Shown: positions 1 through 10,340 of the stretch, piece by piece
Layout: each line of letters starts with the position of its first letter
How positions within the stretch are numbered: the first letter of the stretch is position 1
Source: Pseudohalioglobus sediminis
GTDB lineage: Bacteria; Pseudomonadota; Gammaproteobacteria; Pseudomonadales; Halieaceae
DNA: 64,000 nt
Reading direction: 5' to 3'
NCBI RefSeq assembly: GCF_008370495.1
Contig: NZ_VTUX01000005.1
Location: 124,001 to 188,000 of the forward strand
Notes under the pieces: model-generated
What the model saw: only the letters and a program-made list of their open reading frames with translations
What the model was told of the DNA's origin: nothing
Database searches by the model: none
Program-made: the position numbers and the translations under genes

Positions 1-267
1 GCCCTTCTATAAACTCCAAAGAGATTAGAGGGTGTTAACTTAACTCCCGCCAACAACCTACGTCTTATTACGATACTAAGGAAGGATTCCCGATCATGAG
101 GAAAAAACATCGAGTGCAAGACTAAAGCCGGCCAAAAAGGAACATAAACGTTATATTTACTAATTTTTATTTATTGAGTTGGCAATTTTTCTGTCAGTGC
201 GCATTAATTATTCTTTTATGTTCAAGAATTTTTAGTTCTGCACACTGGCTGCGGGGCCCGACGGCCG
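1..267. other. Intergenic stretch downstream of glmS
   Basis: I see no convincing gene here. The segment from about 141 to 235 is much richer in A+T than its surroundings. It contains a weak hairpin (arms 210-215 and 224-229) followed by a short T run when read on the plus strand, too weak to call a terminator with confidence. A nine-codon frame starting at the ATG at 97 is probably chance. The stretch follows the 3' end of glmS, so the transcript of the glmU-glmS pair probably ends in it. Confidence 0.4.
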
Positions 268-2097
268 CTATTCCACCGTCACCGACTTGGCAAGGTTGCG
301 CGGCTTGTCCACATCCGTGCCTTTTTGCACCGCAACATGGTAGGAGAGCAGTTGCAGGGCCACCGTGTATATCACCGGCTTCATGGCCTCGGGACAGTGC
401 GGCATGTTCAATACCCGGACGCGAGGCTCGCTCTCAAAACCCGCTGCCCGATCGGCAAACACGAAAAGTTCGCCGCCACGGGAGCGCACCTCCTCCAGGT
501 TGGACTTCAATTTCTCCAACAGTTCATCCCCCGGCGCCACGGCGATCACCGGCATGTCGTCGTCCACCAGCGCCAGCGGTCCATGCTTCAATTCGCCGGC
601 GGGGTATGCCTCAGCGTGTATGTACGAGATTTCCTTGAGCTTCAGCGCCCCTTCCATGGCGATCGGATACTGTATGCCGCGGCCGAGAAACAGCGCGTGG
701 TGCTTGGGTATAAATGCCTCGGAAAGGGCCTCTATGTTGGTATCAAGTTCCAGCGTCTCCTGCACGTAATCGGGTAAACGCTGCAGGGCGTTGACCAGCT
801 CACGCTGTGTCTCCGGCTCCATCCCGCCGCGCCTGCCCAGGGCAATTGTCAGCATCAGCAGGGCGACCAGTTGCGTGGTGAATGCCTTGGTGGAGGCAAC
901 GCCTATCTCCGCCCCGGCCCGGGTAAGAAACACCAGGTCACTCTCGCGCACCAGTGAGCTGTTATCCACATTGGCAATGACCATCGAGCCGACGAACTCA
1001 CCGGGAGCGGCGTTGCGCAGCGCCGCCAGCGTATCTGCGGTCTCACCGGACTGCGAAATGGTCAGCAGCAGGGTGCCCTCGTGCTGCACCCGCTTGCGAT
1101 ATCGAAATTCAGAAGCAACTTCGACTTCACAGGGGATTCCCGCCAACTCCTCAAGCCAGTAGCGGCCTACCATACCGGCGTGATAGCTGGTACCGCAGGC
1201 GACAATCTGCACATTGCGGACGCGGTCGAAAATATCCGCAGCGTTGTCACCGAAACAGGCGTCGTCGCTGAGCAGGCCGGCACCGGCGCTGAACGTGGCC
1301 GCCAGCGCGCGGGGCTGCTCGTAGATTTCCTTGAGCATATAGTGATCGTAGCCACCGAGATCAACCGACTCGACCACCTCGTCGATGCGGGTCTGTTCGC
1401 GACTAACGGCCTCACCCTGCTGGTCAAATACCTGCAGGGAGGAGGGGGAAATCAACGCCATGTCACCCTCCTCAAGATAGATAAAGCGGTCAGTGACCTG
1501 ACGCAGGGCCATCTGGTCGGAGGCGAGGAAATTCTCACCGATACCGACGCCGATCACCAGGGGGCTGCCCTGGCGCGCAGCCACGACCTGGTCCGGGTGG
1601 TCGGCATCAACCGCGGCAATGGCATAGGCGCCCTCGAGCCTGGCCACTGCCTGGCGCAGGGCTTCCAGCAGATCCAGGCCCTGCTGCAGGTAGTAATGCA
1701 GCAAGTGCACTATGACCTCGGTATCAGTGGAGGAGGCAAAATCGTAACCCGCTGCCTTCAGTTCATCACGCAAAGTGGCGTGATTCTCGATAATGCCGTT
1801 GTGCACCAGGGCCAGGCGATCTCCCGAAATATGAGGGTGGGCATTGGCGGCGGAGGGCTCGCCGTGCGTGGCCCAGCGCGTATGCGCGATGCCGGTGCAG
1901 CCATAGTGCGGCTGCAAGGCCTGCACCCGCTCCAGTTCACTGACTTTACCCAGTTGCTTGTGCAGCAGCAGGTTGCCTTCGTTATCCAGCAACGCCATGC
2001 CGGCGGAGTCATAACCGCGGTATTCGAGCCGCCGCAGCCCCTCCAGCAATATCTCCGAAACCTCGCGCCTGGCCGCCGCCGCTACAATGCCACACAT
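268..2097 (-). CDS. glmS: Glutamine--fructose-6-phosphate aminotransferase GlmS
   Basis: GlmS makes glucosamine-6-phosphate from fructose-6-phosphate and glutamine, the first committed step to UDP-GlcNAc for peptidoglycan and LPS. The protein is 609 residues. It begins MCGIV, so after Met removal Cys2 is the N-terminal nucleophile of the class II glutamine amidotransferase domain (about 1-220). Two SIS sugar-isomerase domains follow (about 290-430 and 460-600), and the end reads KSVTVE as in the family. The frame is open for 21 codons upstream of this ATG, but the catalytic Cys fixes the start at 2097. It lies one base downstream of the glmU stop, so the two are almost certainly co-transcribed. 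I saw no glmS ribozyme or sRNA target. Confidence 0.98.
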   Translation of the reverse strand: MCGIVAAAARREVSEILLEGLRRLEYRGYDSAGMALLDNEGNLLLHKQLGKVSELERVQALQPHYGCTGIAHTRWATHGEPSAANAHPHISGDRLALVHNGIIENHATLRDELKAAGYDFASSTDTEVIVHLLHYYLQQGLDLLEALRQAVARLEGAYAIAAVDADHPDQVVAARQGSPLVIGVGIGENFLASDQMALRQVTDRFIYLEEGDMALISPSSLQVFDQQGEAVSREQTRIDEVVESVDLGGYDHYMLKEIYEQPRALAATFSAGAGLLSDDACFGDNAADIFDRVRNVQIVACGTSYHAGMVGRYWLEELAGIPCEVEVASEFRYRKRVQHEGTLLLTISQSGETADTLAALRNAAPGEFVGSMVIANVDNSSLVRESDLVFLTRAGAEIGVASTKAFTTQLVALLMLTIALGRRGGMEPETQRELVNALQRLPDYVQETLELDTNIEALSEAFIPKHHALFLGRGIQYPIAMEGALKLKEISYIHAEAYPAGELKHGPLALVDDDMPVIAVAPGDELLEKLKSNLEEVRSRGGELFVFADRAAGFESEPRVRVLNMPHCPEAMKPVIYTVALQLLSYHVAVQKGTDVDKPRNLAKSVTVE

Positions 2098-2098
2098 A

Positions 2099-3469
2099 CT
2101 ACTTGTCCCCGTCCTGTTTACCCGGCCGCTGCCAGCCCTGGATGTTGCGCTGCTTCGCACGGCTTACCGCCAGTTCGTCACCGCCGACCGGCTTGGTCAG
2201 CGTGGAACCCGCCGCAACGAAACCGCCAGCGGCGATGTCTATGGGTGCCACCAGCGTACTGTTTGATCCGATAAAGACCCCATCACCTATCGCGGTCTTG
2301 TGTTTGTTGATGCCGTCATAGTTGCAGGTGATGGTGCCGGCACCCACATTGACGCCCTCGCCCATGTCACAGTCACCGATATAGGTAAGGTGATTGACCT
2401 TACTGCCGGGGCCGATGCGGGCATTCTTGGTTTCCACGAAGTTGCCAATGCGGGCTCCTGCCGCCAACTCGGTGCCCGGACGCAGGCGCGCATAGGGTCC
2501 GACATTGGCATCGGGGCCGACGCTAGCGTCCTCTAGGTGACACATCGCGTGCACGCTGGCGTGGTCTGCTATCTGCACGTTCCTGAGCACACAGTTGGGG
2601 CCGATACGCACGCCATTGCCGAGGGTCACTGTCCCCTCGATTACGACATTGACGTCAATCACCACGTCGTCGCCACAGGTCAACTGGCCACGGATGTCCA
2701 GCCGGGCCGGGTCCGCCAGGCTGACACCCTCTCGCATCAGCTCCCGGGCCTGTCGCAGCTGGAATTCCCGCTCCACAGCGCTGAGTTGCAAGCGATCATT
2801 GACGCCCTGTATCTCCAGCTCCGAGGGCGCGACCTGCGCGGGCACGGCCTTGCCATCTGCTACCGCCATCGCCAGCACATCCGGCAGGTAATACTCGCCC
2901 TGGCTGTTACCGTTACCCACTTCGGGCAGGTAGTTGTTCAGGTCGGCGGCCGGTGCGGCGAGCACGCCGGTGTTGATCTCATCGATCAGTAACTCTTCAG
3001 CTCCGGCGTCCTTGTGCTCAACCACACCGCGTACATTGCCCCACTCATCGCGCAGCACGCGCCCGTAGCCGGCCGGGTTCGCCACATGGGCTGTGAGCAG
3101 CGCCGGAGCAGCGCTTACCCGTGCGACCAGGGCGCGCAGGGTTGCAGCAGTGATCAGGGGCACATCACCGTACAGCACCAGTACAATGCTGTCTGCCGCC
3201 ACCGACGGCATGGCCTGGAGCACGGCGTGCCCGGTGCCCAGCCGCTGCTCCTGCACCACCCAGTTGATATCCGGGTCGGCGATGGCCTCGCGCACAGCTT
3301 CAGCGCCATGACCGACAACCACGTGCACGGCACGCGGCTCCAGCTCCCGGGCCGTATTCAGCACATGCTGCAACATGGGTACGCCCGCCACGGGGTGCAG
3401 GACTTTGGGCAATGCGGACTTCATGCGGGTGCCCTGGCCCGCGGCAAGAATAATGATTTCGAGGTTCAT
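2099..3469 (-). CDS. glmU: Bifunctional N-acetylglucosamine-1-phosphate uridyltransferase / glucosamine-1-phosphate acetyltransferase GlmU
   Basis: GlmU carries out the last two cytosolic steps to UDP-GlcNAc: acetylation of glucosamine-1-phosphate and then uridylyl transfer. It is 456 residues, the usual length. The N-terminal nucleotidyltransferase domain shows LAAGQGTRM (about 8-16) and the following Lys in SALPKVLH. From about residue 250 there are hexapeptide repeats of a left-handed beta-helix acetyltransferase. The chosen ATG starts [11 protein letters not shown]; the frame continues eleven codons upstream, but the homologous N-terminus begins here. It heads a pair with glmS and diverges from a TrmB-type regulator. 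Confidence 0.97.
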   Translation of the reverse strand: MNLEIIILAAGQGTRMKSALPKVLHPVAGVPMLQHVLNTARELEPRAVHVVVGHGAEAVREAIADPDINWVVQEQRLGTGHAVLQAMPSVAADSIVLVLYGDVPLITAATLRALVARVSAAPALLTAHVANPAGYGRVLRDEWGNVRGVVEHKDAGAEELLIDEINTGVLAAPAADLNNYLPEVGNGNSQGEYYLPDVLAMAVADGKAVPAQVAPSELEIQGVNDRLQLSAVEREFQLRQARELMREGVSLADPARLDIRGQLTCGDDVVIDVNVVIEGTVTLGNGVRIGPNCVLRNVQIADHASVHAMCHLEDASVGPDANVGPYARLRPGTELAAGARIGNFVETKNARIGPGSKVNHLTYIGDCDMGEGVNVGAGTITCNYDGINKHKTAIGDGVFIGSNSTLVAPIDIAAGGFVAAGSTLTKPVGGDELAVSRAKQRNIQGWQRPGKQDGDK

Positions 3470-3501
3470 CTGGCGCGTTCCCAGCGAGGTTGTCAGGCTC
3501 A

Positions 3502-3522
3502 CTGTCAGTTTTTTTTTGACAG
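3502..3522. promoter_or_regulatory. Candidate operator 1: CTGTCA-N9-TGACAG
   Basis: This is a perfect 6-bp inverted repeat with a 9-base spacer rich in T. The same half-site and the same spacer length recur at 3575-3595. Its right arm overlaps TTGACA (3516-3521), which with CATATT (3540-3545, 18-base spacer) makes a plausible sigma-70 promoter for the regulator starting at 3599. A protein bound here would block that promoter, and it also sits 32 bases upstream of the glmU start on the other strand. That the adjacent TrmB-type regulator binds it is inference. Confidence 0.5.
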
Positions 3523-3545
3523 AGTTAGTTCGTTAAGCGCATATT
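3516..3545 (+). promoter_or_regulatory. Candidate sigma-70 promoter of the TrmB-type regulator
   Basis: TTGACA at 3516-3521 and CATATT at 3540-3545 are separated by 18 bases and sit about 50 bases upstream of the GTG start at 3599. The -35 box is a full consensus match and the -10 is a partial match. Confidence 0.4.
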
Positions 3546-3574
3546 AATGCTGCGATAAATCAATACAACGTTTT

Positions 3575-3595
3575 TTGTCACATAAAAATTGACAA
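3575..3595. promoter_or_regulatory. Candidate operator 2: TTGTCA-N9-TGACAA
   Basis: This is a perfect 6-bp inverted repeat with a 9-base spacer, matching the repeat at 3502-3522 in half-site and geometry (consensus YTGTCA-N9-TGACAR). It lies between the proposed promoter and the GTG start of the regulator, ending three bases before that codon, so it could also be part of the ribosome-binding region. Centre-to-centre distance to the first repeat is 73 bases, about seven helical turns. Confidence 0.5.
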
Positions 3596-3598
3596 CAA

Positions 3599-4339
3599 GT
3601 GAAACTCGAAAGCCTACATCAGCTGGGTCTGGACGACCGCGAAATCAAAGTCTATCGCGCATTGCTGCGACTGGGGCCGGCGTCTATTCGCGATGTGGCG
3701 GCGGCAGCCGGCATCAACCGCGGCACCACCTATGAAACACTCAAGCAACTGGCCACCAAGGGTGTGGTCAACTATTTCCCACGCGGTAAACGGCGCGTGT
3801 TCCAGGCCGAGGATCCGGACCAGTTGCTGCACCTGGCAGAGCGCAAACAGCAGGCCCTGAACCAGGCGGTAGAGCAGCTACGCACGGAAGTCATACCCGA
3901 GCTCAAGCAGAGCCGCGCGGTGTTCAGCCCCGGGAATGTGCGCTTTTACGAAGGCGACGATGGCGTGGAACTGGTGCTGCGGGACATTCTCAACAGCACC
4001 GCCAAGGACCCGGAGCGGGGCTATGCGGTGATATCCACCAAGACACTGCGCGAACACCTTTACCGCCCGTTCCCGAATTTTACCCGGCAGCGGGAGAGCC
4101 GGGGCATCCGCGTGCGGGTGATTGCCGTCGGAGAAGGCGGGGATGAAGCCGAGTACGCAGAGCGCAAGTGGCTACCGGCGGCAGCCGCCGCTGATGCCTC
4201 GTACATTGCCATCTACCCGCCAAAAGTGGCGATGATTACCCTGGCGGAGGAAAATTTCCCGGTGGTGGTGATCATAGATTCCGCCGCCATCGCCTCCACG
4301 CAGCAAATCCTTTTCGACACGCTGTGGCAATTACTCTGA
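3599..4339 (+). CDS. TrmB-family HTH transcriptional regulator
   Basis: This is a 246-residue DNA-binding protein. Residues 1-75 form a winged helix-turn-helix of the TrmB type (LGLDDREIKVYRALLRLG, then SIRDVAAAAGINRGTTYETL). A helical linker follows (about 80-105, rich in Gln, Glu and Leu), then a C-terminal ligand or effector domain. TrmB proteins commonly sense sugars, but this one could sense a glmU/glmS-related aminosugar or a polyamine. The GTG start lacks a strong Shine-Dalgarno. It diverges from glmU and is followed, 97 bases later, by the agmatine genes on the same strand. Two matching inverted repeats in its promoter suggest autoregulation. Confidence 0.8.
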   Translation: MKLESLHQLGLDDREIKVYRALLRLGPASIRDVAAAAGINRGTTYETLKQLATKGVVNYFPRGKRRVFQAEDPDQLLHLAERKQQALNQAVEQLRTEVIPELKQSRAVFSPGNVRFYEGDDGVELVLRDILNSTAKDPERGYAVISTKTLREHLYRPFPNFTRQRESRGIRVRVIAVGEGGDEAEYAERKWLPAAAAADASYIAIYPPKVAMITLAEENFPVVVIIDSAAIASTQQILFDTLWQLL

Positions 4340-4436
4340 GCGCCCTTACCCGAAGGTGGTAGACCATATTCTGACCAGGTGTTCTATCCTGAGGCACTGA
4401 ACTGCACACCCTGCTCGCACCGGAGAAATGCCAGCC

Positions 4437-5318
4437 ATGAGCCGCACCGTGACTTTCGCCGCCACCCAACTCGCCATCGATTGGGACCTTGACGCCAACC
4501 AGGACAAGGCCGAGAACGCCGTGCGCGAGGCGCACGCCGCCGGCGCCCAGGTGATCCTGCTACAGGAGCTGTTTGCCACACCCTACTTTTGCAAGACGCA
4601 ACAGTACCGCTACCTGGATCTGGCTGCACCGCGGGAAGGCCATCCACTGATTGAGCGCTTTGCGCTGCTGGCCCGAGAGCTCGAGGTAGTGCTGCCACTG
4701 AGCTACTACGAGCGTGACACCAATACGTTCTTCAATTCACTGGTGATGATCGACGCCGATGGCACCGTGCTGGAAAACTATCGCAAGACACACATCCCCG
4801 ACGGGCCGGGTTATTGCGAGAAATTCTACTTCACCCCGGGAGACACCGGATTCAAGGTCTGGCGCACGCGCTACGGTGTCTTCGGCGCAGGTATCTGCTG
4901 GGACCAGTGGTTCCCGGAAACGGCTCGCTGTTGCGCTTTGATGGGCGCGGAAGCCATGTTTTTCCCCACCGCGATCGGCTCTGAACCCCAGGACAACGAA
5001 CTGGACTCACGTGATCACTGGCAGCGCGTCATGCAGGGTCACGCGGCGGCCAACGTGCTGCCCGTCATCGCTTCAAATCGCACCGGCGTGGAGGAAGATG
5101 ACGGCATCACCACCACGTTCTATGGCTCCTCCTTTATCACTGACCATACCGGCGAGAAAATTGCTGAAGCCGGTCGCGACGATGACAAAATCCTGCTGGC
5201 TTCGATCGACCTGGACGCGGTCGCCGAATATCGTCGCGCCTGGGGCCTGTTCCGGGACCGGCGGCCGGAACTGTACCAGCCGCTGGCGCAACACGCATGC
5301 GGGCCAGCGGACGCATGA
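4437..5318 (+). CDS. aguB: N-carbamoylputrescine amidase AguB
   Basis: AguB hydrolyses N-carbamoylputrescine to putrescine, CO2 and ammonia, the second step of the agmatine route to putrescine. The 293-residue protein is a nitrilase-superfamily enzyme with the Glu-Lys-Cys triad visible: Glu44 in LLQELF, Lys117 in YRKTHIPDG and Cys154 in GAGICWDQWFPE. I chose the ATG at 4437 because GGAGA at 4422-4426 is well spaced for it. The ATG at 4428 is only about 2 bases from that site. Its stop overlaps the aguA start (ATGA), so the two are translationally coupled. Confidence 0.93.
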   Translation: MSRTVTFAATQLAIDWDLDANQDKAENAVREAHAAGAQVILLQELFATPYFCKTQQYRYLDLAAPREGHPLIERFALLARELEVVLPLSYYERDTNTFFNSLVMIDADGTVLENYRKTHIPDGPGYCEKFYFTPGDTGFKVWRTRYGVFGAGICWDQWFPETARCCALMGAEAMFFPTAIGSEPQDNELDSRDHWQRVMQGHAAANVLPVIASNRTGVEEDDGITTTFYGSSFITDHTGEKIAEAGRDDDKILLASIDLDAVAEYRRAWGLFRDRRPELYQPLAQHACGPADA

Positions 5319-6403
5319 GCAGTTCACTGCCAGGCACACCCCGGGCGGACGGCTTCCGCATGCCCGGCGAGCACGAACCACAACAGGCCGTGTTGATGGC
5401 CTGGCCGGAACGCGCCGACAACTGGCGCGAGGCAGCCGGACCGGCCCAGCGCGCGTTTGCTGCTGTGGCCGCCGCCATCGCAGCAGCCACGCCTGTCATC
5501 ATGTGCATCAGCGCTGCACAGCGCGAGAGCGCCAGGGCGCTGCTGCCCGCCGGGGTAACGCTTCTGGAAATTCCCTGTAACGACAGCTGGATGCGGGATA
5601 TCGGGCCCACCTACGTGGTGAATTCGCAGGGCGAGAAACGCGGCATCGACTGGGGTTTCAATGCCTGGGGTGGCGAGGTCAACGGCCTGTATCCGGACTG
5701 GTCGCTGGATGCGGCCATGGCCGCCAGCGTGCTGGCGGCGCGCGGCGAGGGCCGCTACCGGGCGCCCTTGGTACTCGAGGGTGGCTCCATCCACGTGGAC
5801 GGGCAGGGCACCTGTATCACCACCGCAGAATGCCTGCTGCACCCCGGTCGCAACCCACAACTTGACCAGTCCGCGATAGGCGCGTTGTTAAAGGACTACC
5901 TGAATGTCGACAAGATCATCTGGCTGCCGCGGGGCCTGCACAATGACGAAACCGATGGCCATGTGGACAACATCCTGCACATTGCCGGCCCTGGGGAGGT
6001 ATTGCTGACCTGGTGCGACGACCCCGTTGACCCGGTCTTCGAGATCTGCCGGGAGTGCCTTGCCGCCCTGGAACTGGAGACCGATGCCCGCGGTCGCCGG
6101 TTTACCGTGCACAAATTGCCCATGCCCGGGCCGCTGCTGCTGCAGCCGGAAGAAGCCGCCGGCATAGCCCCTTCCGGCGGCATGTCGAGAATGGCAGGCG
6201 AGCGCCTGGCGGGTTCCTACGCCAATTTTCTTATCACCAACCAGCGCGTGGTATTCCCGCTGCTGGATCCGCGCCACGACGACGACGCCCGCGACATCCT
6301 GCAAGCTGTGTTTCCGCAGCACCAGGTAGTCGGCGTACCGGGCCGGGAAATCCTGCTCGGTGGCGGCAACATCCACTGCATTACCCAGCAGATACCCCTC
6401 TGA
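5315..6403 (+). CDS. aguA: Agmatine deiminase AguA
   Basis: AguA converts agmatine to N-carbamoylputrescine plus ammonia and belongs to the guanidine-modifying (PAD-like) superfamily. The protein is 362 residues. It shows NDSWMRDIGPTYV in the first third, the catalytic His region HNDETDGHVDN in the middle, and the nucleophile Cys in GGGNIHCITQQ seven residues before the C-terminus. The start ATG shares four bases with the aguB stop. Together the pair gives a complete agmatine-to-putrescine pathway; arginine decarboxylase is not in the window. The 3' end overlaps the convergent patatin-like gene by 23 bases. Confidence 0.95.
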   Translation: MSSSLPGTPRADGFRMPGEHEPQQAVLMAWPERADNWREAAGPAQRAFAAVAAAIAAATPVIMCISAAQRESARALLPAGVTLLEIPCNDSWMRDIGPTYVVNSQGEKRGIDWGFNAWGGEVNGLYPDWSLDAAMAASVLAARGEGRYRAPLVLEGGSIHVDGQGTCITTAECLLHPGRNPQLDQSAIGALLKDYLNVDKIIWLPRGLHNDETDGHVDNILHIAGPGEVLLTWCDDPVDPVFEICRECLAALELETDARGRRFTVHKLPMPGPLLLQPEEAAGIAPSGGMSRMAGERLAGSYANFLITNQRVVFPLLDPRHDDDARDILQAVFPQHQVVGVPGREILLGGGNIHCITQQIPL

Positions 6404-7256
6404 GCGACTCCTGCGCGCTGAGGCCGTCGGCGAACGCTTGCCCGTCACGCCGGCCCAGGTCATAGGTTTCCTGTAAACCTTCTGGGTTGGCGTAATCGAA
6501 CTTGTCGATGCGCACCGGTTGCGACGGTTGCACATAAACGCGCCGTCCCGGTTCTGGCAGTGGTCGGGGGTAGCGCTTGCTGAGCAGTACCAGTGTCCTG
6601 CCCTCGAGGCCATCCGCCAGGTGGGCGGGAACGTTGTCGATGATGCCGCCGTCCAGCACACGTTGGCCGCGATAGCCGTTTCCCGGCAATACCGGCGGTA
6701 CGCAGGAAGACGCCAGGATAATCTCGATCAGCTCTTCGACGCTGTCCACGTCGTGGTTGCCCTGCACCAGTTGCTCGAAACCCAGTCGCCGGGTCCAGCT
6801 CGGGTGCAACACGCCGGTCAGGTGTTTTTCGACACCGTACAGGCTGAACGCAAGCAGGGTGCCCGGTGTGGTCGGCAGATAGCGCGGAAAGCGCGCCATC
6901 AGAAATTCCAGGCGCCGGTCCTGCAGCGCCACCAGATCGTCCTCGACCAGAAATTCCTCCAGCGCCCGCCGGTACATGTCCATGTGCGGCAGCAGGGGTT
7001 TGCCCGTGCCGGGCCTGAGGTTTTGCCAGTGGATATTGCGCGGATTGTCGGCAGTCAGGCGCTTGAACAGTTCCAGGGCCTCGGGTGCGCGATCCAGCAG
7101 CGCCGCCGTGGCCATGGCGCTACCGGCACTGGTGCTGGCGGCATAGCGAACCGAACGATTGAGCGCGAGGCCGGCGCTGTTGGCGCCGTCCCAAAAGCCC
7201 AGTTGCCAGAGGCAACGACTGCCACCGCCGGCGAAAATGGCATTACGAAACGTCAT
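6381..7256 (-). CDS. Patatin-like phospholipase family protein
   Basis: This is a 291-residue protein with the patatin fold signatures: an oxyanion Gly-rich loop AGGGSR (9-14), a nucleophile-elbow region at 41-45, and the Asp of the dyad in LDGGIIDN (Asp202). The elbow reads S-T-S-A-G, so the first Gly of the usual GxSxG is Ser while the nucleophile (Ser43) and last Gly remain. No signal peptide is visible, so it is probably cytoplasmic. Members hydrolyse acyl chains from phospholipids or act as esterases; the substrate here is unknown. It stands alone on the minus strand, overlapping the aguA 3' end by 23 bases. Confidence 0.8.
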   Translation of the reverse strand: MTFRNAIFAGGGSRCLWQLGFWDGANSAGLALNRSVRYAASTSAGSAMATAALLDRAPEALELFKRLTADNPRNIHWQNLRPGTGKPLLPHMDMYRRALEEFLVEDDLVALQDRRLEFLMARFPRYLPTTPGTLLAFSLYGVEKHLTGVLHPSWTRRLGFEQLVQGNHDVDSVEELIEIILASSCVPPVLPGNGYRGQRVLDGGIIDNVPAHLADGLEGRTLVLLSKRYPRPLPEPGRRVYVQPSQPVRIDKFDYANPEGLQETYDLGRRDGQAFADGLSAQESLRGVSAG

Positions 7257-7465
7257 GTTCAGCGCGCCGACTGCCGCAATGTTGCTGGAAACAGCGCCGG
7301 GTTGGCACTACTCTCCGGCAACAGGCAGGCGGCTGGAATCATTTGCTTTCGCACAATAAAAAACACCCTGTTCAATCGCCCAGACGCTAACCCATTTTAC
7401 AGGGCGCGCCAGGCGGGACCTGCCCCGGCACGCAACGGGAAGAAACGCTTCCCGCAACCGCATAC

Positions 7466-7499
7466 GAAAAAGCCCCGGTGGTAAAACCGGGGCTTTTGC
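7466..7499. terminator. Bidirectional intrinsic terminator downstream of atpC
   Basis: A 12-bp perfect stem (7468-7479 with 7486-7497) has a 6-base loop and is flanked by A and T runs, so it has terminator form on both strands. On the minus strand it ends the ATP synthase operon, 54 bases after the atpC stop. Confidence 0.85.
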
Positions 7500-7550
7500 T
7501 GGTGTCGGTGGCAACCGGGGTCACTGCCGACAGTCCGGTGCGGAGTGGGC

Positions 7551-7979
7551 TTAACCGCGCCCCGCCCGGTTCTTCATCTTGCGCAGGGTGGCCAGCTGGG
7601 CTGCTGCTTCGGCCAGCTGCGCGGAGGCACGACCGTAGTCGAACTCGCCTGACTGGTTCGCCAGTGCATGCTCGGCCTCCTTACGTGCTTCCTCTGCTGC
7701 CGCTTCATCTACATCGTGGGCGCGAATAGCCGTATCCGCCAGGATCGAAACCACACCCGGCTGCACTTCGAGGAAACCGCCAGAGACATAGTAGACCTCT
7801 TCGTTTCCATCCTGTGTGACGATACGCACCGGGCCCGGCACCAGGCCGGTCAGCAGCGGCGCGTGGCCGTAACTGACGCCCAGTTCGCCTTCGCTACCCG
7901 TGGCGACCAGCGTTTCCACCAGGCCGGAGAAGATTTCCTCTTCGGCACTCACGATGTCGCAGTGAATTGTCATTGCCAT
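7551..7979 (-). CDS. atpC: F1Fo ATP synthase epsilon subunit
   Basis: The epsilon subunit of F1 forms part of the central stalk and inhibits ATP hydrolysis. It is 142 residues: an N-terminal beta-sandwich (about 1-85, with [15 protein letters not shown]) and a C-terminal helical hairpin rich in Ala and Glu. Translation could begin at either of two Met codons (residues 1 and 3); the first has AGAGAGG upstream. It is the last gene of the atp operon, followed by the terminator at 7466-7499. Confidence 0.96.
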   Translation of the reverse strand: MAMTIHCDIVSAEEEIFSGLVETLVATGSEGELGVSYGHAPLLTGLVPGPVRIVTQDGNEEVYYVSGGFLEVQPGVVSILADTAIRAHDVDEAAAEEARKEAEHALANQSGEFDYGRASAQLAEAAAQLATLRKMKNRAGRG

Positions 7980-8008
7980 ATTTCTGGCCTCTCTCTACGA
8001 CTGCTGAC

Positions 8009-9460
<1,452 letters not shown>

Positions 9461-9470
9461 TCAGTACCGC

Positions 9471-10334
9471 TTAGCTGATCGCCGCGGCACCGCCAACAAT
9501 TTCGGACAGCTCCTGGGTAATCGCCGCCTGGCGCGCTTTGTTGTAAATAAGCTGCAGGTCGTCGATCAGTTCGCCGGCATTCTCAGTGGCGTTCTTCATT
9601 GCCATCATCCGTGCCGCCTGTTCACAGGCACCGTTTTCCACTACCGCCTGGTAAACCTGGGACTCGATATAACGGGTCAGCAGGCCTTCCAGCAACTCCT
9701 TGGCGTCGGGCTCGTAAATGTAATCCCAGTGGTGCTTCATATCGTCGGACTCTTTTGCTTCCAGCGGCAGCAACTGCTCAACTGTCGGCTCCTGAGTCAT
9801 GGTATTGACGAAATGGTTGCTTACCAGGAACAGGCGATCGATCTTGCCTTCCTCGTAAGAGTCCAGCATGGCTTTGACGCCACCGATAAGATCCGAGACC
9901 GAGGGCTCTTCCCCGAGGTCACGCACAGCCGCGGTGACGTTACCACCATAGCTGTTGAAGAATGCGGTGGCTTTCGCGCCGACCAGTGACAGGTCGATAT
10001 CAATGCCCTGGTCGTTCCACTGCTTCATGGACTTCACGGTTGCCTTGAACAGGTTGATGTTCAGGCCGCCACAGAGGCCGCGGTCGGTGGATATAACGAT
10101 GTAGCCAACACGCTTGATTTCACGCTGCTCCATGTACATGTGCTGGTACTCAGGTGCAGCGTTCGCGATGTGACCAACCACGGAGCGCATACGGCGGGCG
10201 TAGGGCTTACCCAGCTGCATACGTTCCTGAGCCTTGCGCATTTTCGACGCCGCCACCATTTCCATGGCGCTGGTGATCTTCTGCGTGCTCTGGATACTCG
10301 AGATCTTGGTGCGGATTTCTTTTCCGGCTGCCAT
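9471..10334 (-). CDS. atpG: F1Fo ATP synthase gamma subunit
   Basis: The gamma subunit is the rotor shaft that couples proton flow to catalysis. It is 287 residues with the characteristic N-terminal long helix ([20 protein letters not shown]) and the matching C-terminal helix that together make the coiled coil in the alpha3beta3 core. [11 protein letters not shown] in the middle is a family signature. It sits six bases downstream of atpA. Confidence 0.98.
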   Translation of the reverse strand: MAAGKEIRTKISSIQSTQKITSAMEMVAASKMRKAQERMQLGKPYARRMRSVVGHIANAAPEYQHMYMEQREIKRVGYIVISTDRGLCGGLNINLFKATVKSMKQWNDQGIDIDLSLVGAKATAFFNSYGGNVTAAVRDLGEEPSVSDLIGGVKAMLDSYEEGKIDRLFLVSNHFVNTMTQEPTVEQLLPLEAKESDDMKHHWDYIYEPDAKELLEGLLTRYIESQVYQAVVENGACEQAARMMAMKNATENAGELIDDLQLIYNKARQAAITQELSEIVGGAAAIS

Positions 10335-10340
10335 AACGAT

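Noticed and set aside
1081-2274. Long open frame on the plus strand opposite glmS
   Set aside because: It is antisense to a certain glmS/glmU sequence, has no family motifs and reflects the GC-rich codon pattern. The same applies to long frames opposite hppA (24899-26182) and opposite the acyl-CoA dehydrogenase at 27.9-29.0 kb.
3509-3517. Run of nine T upstream of glmU as a phase-variation tract
   Set aside because: It forms most of the spacer inside a perfect inverted repeat, so an operator spacer is the simpler reading. There is no evidence of length variation.
5786-5797. parS-like CCACGTGG core in aguA
   Set aside because: The outer bases do not match the parS consensus. The same holds for cores near 30458 and 52442. 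Only the two recF sites match over 16 bases.
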